NCBI GenBank assembly: GCA_020025885.1
Contig: JAHHRJ010000059.1
Coordinates: forward strand, 1-10,453
Direction of reading: 5' to 3'
Length of the DNA stretch: 10,453 nt
Source: Butyricicoccus sp.
GTDB lineage: Bacteria > Bacillota > Clostridia > Oscillospirales > Butyricicoccaceae
The position numbers were made by a program, and so were the translations under genes. The notes under the pieces are model-generated. The model did not search any database. It was given only the letters and a program-made list of their open reading frames with translations, and was not told the DNA's origin. Below, one piece after another: positions 1-4,758 of the stretch; the stretch's first letter is position 1; each line of letters begins with the position of its first letter.

Positions 1-51
1 TGTGACCCTCTGCTTGTAAGGCAGATGCTCTCCCAGCTGAGCTAAACTTCC
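1..51 (-). tRNA. tRNA-Val (anticodon UAC), 3' part cut off by the window edge
   Basis: Read on the minus strand from position 51, the sequence folds as the first two thirds of a tRNA. It has a 7-base acceptor 5' strand (GGAAGTT), T8-A9, a D stem GCTC/GAGC enclosing a normal D loop, and a 5-bp anticodon stem TCTGC/GCAGA closing the loop CTTACAA. The anticodon TAC occupies positions 18-16 and reads the valine codon GUA. The variable loop and the start of the T arm follow. The T arm, the acceptor 3' strand and any encoded CCA lie beyond the left edge. A consensus promoter sits directly upstream, so the tRNA can be transcribed independently of hslO; further tRNA genes may follow outside the window. 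Confidence 0.93.
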
Positions 52-72
52 AAGTCATCAGCGACGATATTT

Positions 73-101
73 ATTATACGGCACACCATCGCTAATGTCA
101 A
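73..101 (-). promoter_or_regulatory. SigA-type promoter of tRNA-Val, perfect consensus
   Basis: On the minus strand TTGACA (101-96) and TATAAT (78-73) are separated by exactly 17 bp (95-79). Both hexamers match the vegetative consensus at 6 of 6. Transcription would begin near position 66, about 15 bases before the mature tRNA 5' end, leaving a short leader for RNase P to remove. An A-rich tract directly upstream (minus strand, about 135-104), overlapping the hslO stop, looks like an UP element. This is the architecture expected for a strong stable-RNA promoter. Confidence 0.9.
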
Positions 102-120
102 CACTTTTTTAATTTTTTCC

Positions 121-1008
121 TTATTTTTCTTTTTTCACTGCAGACGCTGCCAATTCGCGCAATTGCTCCGATGTAAACACATACACATGGTCGCAGAACT
201 GACAGGTAATCTCGGTAGGCTTTTCCTCGTCTGCCATATCGTTCAGTTCCTGCACACCAAGGCTGATGAGCGCACGTGTCACCTTCGCTTCATTGCAGTT
301 GCAGCGGTATCCAACCGGGGACTCCTCCAAGAACTGTACCTCAAAGCCATCCAGAACGGCACACACAATATCCTCAAGTGACATGCCCTTGTCGAGCATC
401 GTTGTCATTGCGCCAGCGGCTGCAATATTCTGTTCCAAGCGGTCAATATCTGTATCCTTTGCGCCCGGCATGAGCTGTACAAGATAGCCGCCCGCTTGAC
501 GGACACTCTGATCTGTGTTGATGAGTACACCCAGCGCACATGCAGATGGGATCTGCTCACTCTCCACAAAATAGTGGGTCACATCTTCTGCGATCTCGCC
601 GTTTACAAGTTCGGTTGTACCAGTCACAGGGTCTTTGAGTCCAATATCCTTAATGACCATCAGGTGACCAAAACCAACACCCAAGCCAACATTCAGCTTG
701 CCGTCCGGACGCAGCGGCAGTTCGAGCGCCGGATTCTGCAAATAACCGCGCGCATAGCCTTCGCTGTCTGCAACACATACGATGGTACCAAGCGGGCCAT
801 CGCCGCGCACCTGGACTGTAACAGAGCCATCCTCTACCTTAAGCTGGTTGCCCATCATAGATGTAATGGTCAAAGTGCGTCCCAGCGCCGCAGTCGCCAG
901 TGGCAGGGTCTTATGAATGTTGCGTGCCTGCTCCACCATTTCTGTTGTCTGCACTGCAACAATTTGAATCTCCGCATCCGCAGCGATTGCACGAATCATT
1001 CTATCCAT
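121..1008 (-). CDS. hslO: Hsp33, redox-regulated chaperone holdase
   Basis: Hsp33 is a cytosolic chaperone that is inactive when reduced and zinc-bound. Oxidative plus unfolding stress converts it to a disulfide-bonded holdase. The 295-aa product has the usual family length. The zinc/redox switch is visible at the C-terminus: CNC (C236, C238) and CQFC (C269, C272), the diagnostic CxC...CxxC arrangement. The N-terminal region (about 1-180) carries the family's substrate-binding fold, including a G-rich segment near 107-115. The ATG at 1008 is 6 bases after the methyltransferase stop. The best ribosome site, AAAGAGG (1027-1021), is about 12 bases upstream, which is long and suggests translation coupled to the upstream gene. 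No hairpin terminator follows the stop; the tRNA-Val promoter begins about 20 bases downstream, so read-through into the tRNA is possible. Confidence 0.95.
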   Translation of the reverse strand: MDRMIRAIAADAEIQIVAVQTTEMVEQARNIHKTLPLATAALGRTLTITSMMGNQLKVEDGSVTVQVRGDGPLGTIVCVADSEGYARGYLQNPALELPLRPDGKLNVGLGVGFGHLMVIKDIGLKDPVTGTTELVNGEIAEDVTHYFVESEQIPSACALGVLINTDQSVRQAGGYLVQLMPGAKDTDIDRLEQNIAAAGAMTTMLDKGMSLEDIVCAVLDGFEVQFLEESPVGYRCNCNEAKVTRALISLGVQELNDMADEEKPTEITCQFCDHVYVFTSEQLRELAASAVKKEK

Positions 1009-1014
1009 ATGAAT

Positions 1015-1758
1015 TTATTTCCTCTTTCTTGCAATGATAAAAATACGGTCCTCACTGCCATTGATCTCCCCGAAAGACAGTTCCGGATGCCGTTCAATGC
1101 GGTCAAAGCCGCATTCTTCCAAGAGCGCACAAAGTACATCTGGTTCATAGTATCGTTCCAGATGGCTTTCTTCCATACGCTCCCAGCGATTTCTTTCGCC
1201 TAGACGCTCAAAAATATCGAAGTCATAGGTGCAAGTCGTGCCATCAAACTCTGCCTGCCAGATGCAATAAACGTCTTCATCTTCTCGCACATAGCACTGC
1301 CCATTCATGGCATCGAATTTCTTTTTTGTGTTTACATCAAACACAAAAACACCGTCTGGCTCTAAAAACAATGAAACGCGACGGAACGCCTCTTGCAGCA
1401 CCTTTGGATCTGTCACATAGTTTACACTATCCAGACAGCACAAAACAGCCTGTATGGTGCCATACAGGTCTAGGTTTTCCATACGCTGATGTAAAAACAC
1501 CGGACGTGGATCGCAATCAATTGTATTGTTCATCGCCTGCATGAGCATTTCACTTGACGCATCCACGCCGATCATCTCATAGCCGCGCCGTGCCATTTCG
1601 CCCGAGAGCGAGCCTGTACCGCATGCCAGATCCAGAGTCAGTTCAGGGCGAAACCCACACCGTGCAAAAACCTGCTCAAAGTAGTCTGCCCACTGGCTAT
1701 ATCCAACATCATCTGTAAAGCGATCGTAGTAGGCAGATAAAAAACGATAGCTGTCCAT
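1015..1758 (-). CDS. Class I SAM-dependent methyltransferase, YqeM-like
   Basis: This 247-aa protein is a Rossmann-fold methyltransferase using S-adenosylmethionine; the substrate is not known. Motif I is LDLACGTGS (about 42-50), followed by the acidic ribose-binding residue in GVDAS (D66). The segment CCLDSVNYV (about 107-115) and the FEPDGVFVFDV-type strand after residue 130 follow the pattern of Bacillus YqeM, as does the start with AYYDRF and a downstream W. The family is common in Firmicutes, without an assigned reaction that I can name. Its ATG (1758-1756) immediately follows the TAA of the YerC-like gene (1761-1759) with no intervening base, so translation is probably coupled. An AAGGA site (1773-1769) lies inside the end of the upstream gene. 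The stop is 6 bases before hslO. A role in stress or translation is only a guess from context. Confidence 0.85.
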   Translation of the reverse strand: MDSYRFLSAYYDRFTDDVGYSQWADYFEQVFARCGFRPELTLDLACGTGSLSGEMARRGYEMIGVDASSEMLMQAMNNTIDCDPRPVFLHQRMENLDLYGTIQAVLCCLDSVNYVTDPKVLQEAFRRVSLFLEPDGVFVFDVNTKKKFDAMNGQCYVREDEDVYCIWQAEFDGTTCTYDFDIFERLGERNRWERMEESHLERYYEPDVLCALLEECGFDRIERHPELSFGEINGSEDRIFIIARKRK

Positions 1759-2055
1759 TTACGCCTTTTCCTTCGCGCGGTCAAGCACCATGCGGTAGCC
1801 GTCTGTGCCGTAGATCAGGCACTTGTTCACGCGGCTGATGGTTGCCGTACTTGCACCGGTTTCCTTTACGATATCGCTGTAAATCTGCCCTTCATCGAGC
1901 ATTTTTGCAACTTGAAAGCGCTGTGCCATTGCACGCAATTCTGTGATCGTGCACAGATCTTCAAAAAAGTTATAGCATTCTTCCACCGAGGTGAGGGACA
2001 AGACGCCCTCAAACAACTCATCCATATGAGTGTCCTTCAGCTTGCTGTTCATCAT
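1759..2055 (-). CDS. YerC/YecD family TrpR-like DNA-binding protein
   Basis: This 98-aa protein belongs to the TrpR-related YerC/YecD family, small helical proteins with the Trp-repressor fold. The core from MDELFEGVLSL through EECYNFFEDLCTITEL resembles Bacillus YerC closely. It is followed by a helix-turn-helix (about 63-85) containing the family signature GASTATISRVNKCL and a C-terminal segment ending DRAKEK. Its ligand and regulon are not known to me, and it should not be assumed to sense tryptophan. Two adjacent ATG codons are possible starts (2055 and 2052). The second has the better spacing, 7 bases from GGAGG (2064-2060), against 4 for the first, so the product may be 97 aa. It is the first gene of a tight three-gene unit with a methyltransferase and hslO. 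A 17-bp palindrome in its promoter could be its own operator (inference). Confidence 0.9.
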   Translation of the reverse strand: MMNSKLKDTHMDELFEGVLSLTSVEECYNFFEDLCTITELRAMAQRFQVAKMLDEGQIYSDIVKETGASTATISRVNKCLIYGTDGYRMVLDRAKEKA

Positions 2056-2059
2056 ATAA

Positions 2060-2064
2060 CCTCC
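2060..2064 (-). promoter_or_regulatory. Ribosome binding site of the YerC-like gene
   Basis: GGAGG on the minus strand lies 7 bases before the ATG at 2052 and 4 bases before the ATG at 2055. The spacing favours the inner of the two adjacent ATG codons. Confidence 0.7.
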
Positions 2065-2084
2065 ATAGGTTGAACTTCAAATTT

Positions 2085-2113
2085 ATCCTAACATATTACT
2101 TTATGAAAGTAAA
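2085..2113 (-). promoter_or_regulatory. SigA-type promoter of the yerC-like/methyltransferase/hslO unit
   Basis: On the minus strand TTTACT (2113-2108) and TAGGAT (2090-2085) are spaced by 17 bp (2107-2091). The -35 matches 4 of 6 and the -10 matches 4 of 6, in an A/T-rich setting. Transcription would start near 2078 and give a leader of about 23 bases before the ribosome site and start codon. It lies directly downstream of the terminator of the preceding unit, where a promoter is needed. A palindrome (2096-2112) fills most of the spacer and runs into the -35 element. Confidence 0.6.
2096..2112. promoter_or_regulatory. 17-bp palindrome in promoter spacer, candidate operator
   Basis: TTACTTT-ATG-AAAGTAA is a perfect inverted repeat with 7-bp arms and a 3-bp centre. 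It lies between the -10 and -35 of the YerC-like promoter and covers most of the -35 hexamer, so a bound dimer would block RNA polymerase. The regulator is unknown; autoregulation by the YerC-like protein, a dimeric-fold family, is a reasonable hypothesis. The A/T-only content of most positions means chance cannot be excluded. Confidence 0.45.
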
Positions 2114-2160
2114 GAGTTCCAGTGTAAAATTCGGAAATAGTTCATAAGTTTTTCACAGCT

Positions 2161-2198
2161 TAGAAAAAGAAAAGCGGTGTGCTTTTGGGCACACCGCT
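2161..2198 (-). terminator. Rho-independent terminator of the sigma/DUF4179 unit
   Basis: A perfect 10-bp stem (2198-2189 with 2182-2173; AGCGGTGTGC/GCACACCGCT) and a 6-base loop are followed on the minus strand by TTTCTTTTTCT. It begins 30 bases after the DUF4179 stop. The plus-strand side has no T tract, so it acts only on leftward transcription. Confidence 0.92.
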
Positions 2199-2227
2199 AT
2201 AAACTCTGTGAAATCCGTGTAAGATAC

Positions 2228-3580
2228 TCAACGCACAGAGATCGCAATGCCTTGCAGTAGTTTTTGCGCTGGTGCAAAACCAATCTCAAGTTCCAACGGA
2301 TAGGTTACACCTCTTGGCATTGGATAGCCGCTATGCATGATACCTTCTTCATCTAGAACTCTGGAAGCCATCTTAGAAAAGCTCCCCTCTTTCCCATTCG
2401 CATCTACAAAGCGCCTGAATGGGTTTGTATTGCTATAATAAGTGCCCTTTTGTGTCAAAACAGCAAAGCCATCCCCTGCATCCGAAAAATACTGCTTAAT
2501 ATAGTTCGGAAGTCCAGTGAGCGTTCCATCCTCATGCAAAATTGCTGGTGGTGTATCCTTTGGCAGTACAGCTGCATCATCCAAATGTAAAGTTAGTGAC
2601 TCCGCGGTATCATACCATGCGCTTTCTAGATAAATTTTTCCAGATCCCCCAAACATATCCCCACCAGCGCCCGATATACCATTGGCGATTCCATCTACAT
2701 GCACGCCATTTTCATCCGTCAAATAAAACGGCAGATAGGTCAGCCAGCTATCATTTCCCGGCGCAGTATGCCAAGTAATGCACGTATTGGTCGGATACAC
2801 TTCAACGGTATCAATTGTGAGCTTTTGCCCCAGCACGGATACTGTTTCATTGATGGTAAAAGTTTTTACACTCTTTAAAAATTGCGGTTCTATGGTAAGG
2901 GGTACTTCAAACTGAATATTCAAAGGAAGCTCTGCCATTCCTGCAGCCTGATACACCTCAGCCTCAACCTTTAGTTGTTCTGGTATCATATCCTCTACAT
3001 GAAACTTCCAATAATAGATTGGAGGCTCCGGCTCTCCGCCTCGAAACAGTTCTTTGATTTTCGCAAACAGACTGTTTTCCTCTGGTACTTTTTCAACGAG
3101 TTCTTGCCCATAGCTGCTGCTTGTTGATATTCCCTCTCCCATTTGATTTTTCAGCTCTGGACGTAACGTCACATTCCGTTCTTTTTCATCATACACGCGA
3201 TAGAATACGCTGAGGTTCTTCGGATCTGCCATCAGATACTCGATTTCTAAGGTAACACCATCCTTTGTATACGTCTGATCGACAAGCTGTACATATTCAT
3301 GCGTGATCGCCGCTTTTAAGCTGGGGTCAAGCACAACAGCTTCTACCAGTCCCCGCACGATCGGCACACGGCTTGCCGCGAGCGCAAAGTCTGTGGAACA
3401 ATTGACAAGCAGAACAAACGCTGCCGCCGTTCCCAAAACAACAGAGAGGGGCTTTAAAAACTTTTTCTTGCGTTCACTCCGCTTTGCGCGTTTGATTGCC
3501 TGCTCCACACAATTTTCCAGTCCATCCGGTGCCCTTCCTGCCTGTTCTAACAGTGCATTCCATTCTTGATTGCGTTTCAT
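2228..3580 (-). CDS. DUF4179 (and DUF5643-like) membrane protein, probable anti-sigma factor
   Basis: This protein of about 450 aa has the layout of the DUF4179 proteins encoded beside ECF sigma factors in Firmicutes. A cytoplasmic N-terminal segment (about 1-42, ending in a basic run) precedes one membrane helix (about 43-62, VVLGTAAAFVLLV) and a large extracytoplasmic part. DUF4179 spans roughly 43-150, with the typical SRVPIVRGLVEAV stretch. A second domain at about 235-345, with FTINETVSVLGQKLTIDTVEVYPT, resembles DUF5643. By family and context it probably holds the sigma factor at the membrane and senses an envelope signal; the signal is unknown. The ATG at 3580 is preferred: GGAGGAGG (3595-3588) is 7 bases upstream, and TGATG overlaps the sigma stop by one base. 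A GTG three bases earlier (3583) is too close to that site. A strong terminator follows. Confidence 0.85.
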   Translation of the reverse strand: MKRNQEWNALLEQAGRAPDGLENCVEQAIKRAKRSERKKKFLKPLSVVLGTAAAFVLLVNCSTDFALAASRVPIVRGLVEAVVLDPSLKAAITHEYVQLVDQTYTKDGVTLEIEYLMADPKNLSVFYRVYDEKERNVTLRPELKNQMGEGISTSSSYGQELVEKVPEENSLFAKIKELFRGGEPEPPIYYWKFHVEDMIPEQLKVEAEVYQAAGMAELPLNIQFEVPLTIEPQFLKSVKTFTINETVSVLGQKLTIDTVEVYPTNTCITWHTAPGNDSWLTYLPFYLTDENGVHVDGIANGISGAGGDMFGGSGKIYLESAWYDTAESLTLHLDDAAVLPKDTPPAILHEDGTLTGLPNYIKQYFSDAGDGFAVLTQKGTYYSNTNPFRRFVDANGKEGSFSKMASRVLDEEGIMHSGYPMPRGVTYPLELEIGFAPAQKLLQGIAISVR

Positions 3581-4041
3581 CACACATCCTCCTCCAGCTC
3601 TACTCGTAGGAGCGCAAGTGCGCGCCGCTGACGTGTTACCACTGTTCCTTGTGGAATTTGTAATGCCTGCGCCGTTTCCGCGAGCGTAAGCCCCGTAAAG
3701 TAGCGCAGAATAATCACTTGTCTATGTTCTTCTGGCAAACTTGCAATTGCCTCCTGTAATGATAGATGGTCAAGATCTTCCGATTTGATCTCTGAAACAT
3801 CTTCCAAACTTTGCTTTGTTCTGCGTTTTAGTTCCTTATAACAAACGTGTATCAAAATGCGTGTCATCCATGTTGTAAAATAGGTTGGTTCGCGTAAATC
3901 TTTGCGTGCACGATATCCCTGATAGACTGCTTCACTCACAGCATCTAAACTATCTTGGTCATTGCCTAGATATCCATATGCAGTGCGATATAACTGTGTG
4001 CGGATCTCCTGTACACGGGATGCAAATACCATAGCGTCCAT
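3580..4041 (-). CDS. ECF-type sigma-70 family RNA polymerase sigma factor
   Basis: This small sigma factor of 153 aa directs RNA polymerase to alternative promoters. Region 2 is at about 15-75 (LYRTAYGYLGN...YFTTWMTRILIHVCYKELKRR, including the -10 recognition helix with W-T-R). Region 4 is at about 95-150 (ASLPEEHRQVIILRYFTGLTLAETAQALQIPQGTV...RRALALLR), with the helix-turn-helix for the -35. Region 3 is absent, as expected for the ECF class. The frame opens at 4047, but that ATG is only 2 bases from GGAGG. The ATG at 4041 is 8 bases away and is the likely start. The gene overlaps the DUF4179 gene by one base, pointing to a sigma/anti-sigma pair made from one message. The target regulon is not visible. 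A vegetative-type promoter lies upstream, so basal expression need not depend on the factor itself. Confidence 0.92.
   Translation of the reverse strand: MDAMVFASRVQEIRTQLYRTAYGYLGNDQDSLDAVSEAVYQGYRARKDLREPTYFTTWMTRILIHVCYKELKRRTKQSLEDVSEIKSEDLDHLSLQEAIASLPEEHRQVIILRYFTGLTLAETAQALQIPQGTVVTRQRRALALLRVELEEDV
3588..3595 (-). promoter_or_regulatory. Ribosome binding site of the DUF4179 gene
   Basis: GGAGGAGG lies inside the last codons of the sigma gene, 7 bases before the ATG at 3580 and 4 before the GTG at 3583. This decides for the ATG and gives a TGATG stop-start overlap typical of translational coupling. Confidence 0.8.
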
Positions 4042-4049
4042 ACACATCC

Positions 4050-4057
4050 CCTCCTTT
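4050..4057 (-). promoter_or_regulatory. Ribosome binding site of the ECF sigma gene
   Basis: AAAGGAGG ends 8 bases before the ATG at 4041 and only 2 bases before the ATG at 4047, so the inner start is chosen. Confidence 0.8.
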
Positions 4058-4102
4058 ATGTTCTGTTATCTATTAGAGCATGCACGCTTCCATTTTGATT
4101 GC

Positions 4103-4131
4103 AGTATATCAAATTTATTTTTCATCGTCAA
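4103..4131 (-). promoter_or_regulatory. SigA-type promoter of the sigma/DUF4179 unit
   Basis: TTGACG (4131-4126) and TATACT (4108-4103) on the minus strand are spaced by 17 bp. Each hexamer matches consensus at 5 of 6. Transcription would start near 4096, leaving a leader of about 55 bases. A small palindrome, ATCGT-CAAA-ACGAT (4124-4137), overlaps the -35 and could be an operator. I see no convincing ECF-type AAC/CGT promoter that would indicate autoregulation. Confidence 0.7.
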
Positions 4132-4163
4132 AACGATTACCCACAGTGCATATACACCAATCA

Positions 4164-4188
4164 AAACCACCAGTTGAACTGGTGGTTT
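4164..4188. terminator. Near-symmetrical hairpin, possibly bidirectional terminator
   Basis: A 12-base inverted repeat (4164-4175 and 4177-4188, AAACCACCAGTT with AACTGGTGGTTT) has a single central base, so in RNA it forms a stem of about ten pairs with a short loop. On the minus strand the tail is TTTTGATT and on the plus strand TTTATTT, both modest T tracts. It lies after the main terminator of the gat operon and about 33 bases before the sigma promoter. It may be a second terminator insulating that promoter, or the terminal hairpin of a decayed mobile element. Confidence 0.55.
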
Positions 4189-4204
4189 ATTTGCGCTAAA
4201 GCTA

Positions 4205-4243
4205 GACAAAGCAAAGAGGATTCAGCATTTGCACTGAATCCTC
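4205..4243 (-). terminator. Rho-independent terminator of the ligA-gatCAB unit
   Basis: A 10-bp perfect stem (GAGGATTCAG/CTGAATCCTC, 4243-4234 with 4225-4216) and an 8-base loop are followed on the minus strand by TTTGCTTTGTCT. It starts about 60 bases after the stop of the last gene in the operon. The T tract is interrupted, so efficiency may be moderate. Confidence 0.75.
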
Positions 4244-4255
4244 CTCATTTTGCCT

Positions 4256-4297
4256 CACACAAACAGAAATTGTATGAAATATACATCTATTTGTGTG
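4256..4297. repeat. Nested inverted repeat in the 3' untranslated region
   Basis: CACACAAA (4256-4263) pairs with TTTGTGTG (4290-4297). Inside it TGTAT (4271-4275) pairs with ATACA (4281-4285). It begins 9 bases after the stop of the EF-Tu domain II-like gene. There is no T tract on either side, so it is not a classical terminator. It might protect the message 3' end, or be a chance A/T-rich fold. Confidence 0.4.
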
Positions 4298-4305
4298 CTA
4301 TTTTA

Positions 4306-4698
4306 TCAATCTCTGGCAGCAAATACAATACCGCCCGGCTGGAAGAACTTTGCATCGCGATCTACGATCACGAGTGCACAACGTCCATCCATTGCGCCAT
4401 CCTTTGACGCAGACTGTACCGGCTCCATTGTCTTGGTCTCCTCGTTTGGCACCTGCACATTGCTGATGAGACATGCAAAGGACTCCACAGGAATCATCTT
4501 CGGACCGATCTCGCCGTAAGATACGATCGCGCCCGGCACGATAGTACCACGGAAGATTTGACCAGCCAAAATGGTGCTGTTATCGTAGGAGTAAACCTCA
4601 TCTACGCCAAAAACAAATTCCATTTCTTTTGGAATACGCAGCTCAAACACAGGGAGTTTACCCTGATCAAGTTCCTTATCATTTCTATTATCTGCCAT
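4306..4698 (-). CDS. Small protein resembling a lone EF-Tu domain II beta-barrel
   Basis: I do not recognise this 130-aa protein as a named family. After a charged N-terminus (about 1-25) it follows the pattern of domain II of translational GTPases (GTP_EFTU_D2 type). FVFGVDEVYS (about 28-37), then TILAGQIFRGTIVPGAIVSY (about 42-61), then ISNVQV, then DGAMDGRCALVIV and a closing FQPGGIVFA correspond to the strands and G-rich turns of that barrel. There is no P-loop, no NKxD and no other G-domain motif, so it cannot be a GTPase by itself. It has no signal peptide, membrane helix or cysteine pair. AAAGGAG (4713-4707) lies 8 bases before the ATG. It is 60 bases downstream of gatB on the same strand and before the operon terminator, so co-expression with GatCAB is likely. 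A link to tRNA or the ribosome is an inference from fold and context. Confidence 0.7.
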   Translation of the reverse strand: MADNRNDKELDQGKLPVFELRIPKEMEFVFGVDEVYSYDNSTILAGQIFRGTIVPGAIVSYGEIGPKMIPVESFACLISNVQVPNEETKTMEPVQSASKDGAMDGRCALVIVDRDAKFFQPGGIVFAARD

Positions 4699-4725
4699 TG
4701 CGAAAACTCCTTTCTATGGCTGTAA

Positions 4726-4741
4726 CACAAATTACTTTGTG
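4726..4741. repeat. Short palindrome between gatB and the downstream gene
   Basis: CACAAA-TTAC-TTTGTG is a perfect inverted repeat with 6-bp arms in the 60-base gap between the gatB stop and the next ribosome site. There is no T tract, so termination is unlikely. It could be an RNA processing or stability site, or chance. Confidence 0.35.
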
Positions 4742-4758
4742 CCACGATATATGTGCTC

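Noticed and set aside
496..1203. Plus-strand open frame (235 codons) opposite hslO and the methyltransferase
   Set aside because: It crosses the boundary between two well-supported minus-strand genes and resembles no protein.
2056..2227. Additional small gene between the DUF4179 and YerC-like genes
   Set aside because: The interval is fully used by a terminator, a promoter and a leader, and no frame with a ribosome site was found.
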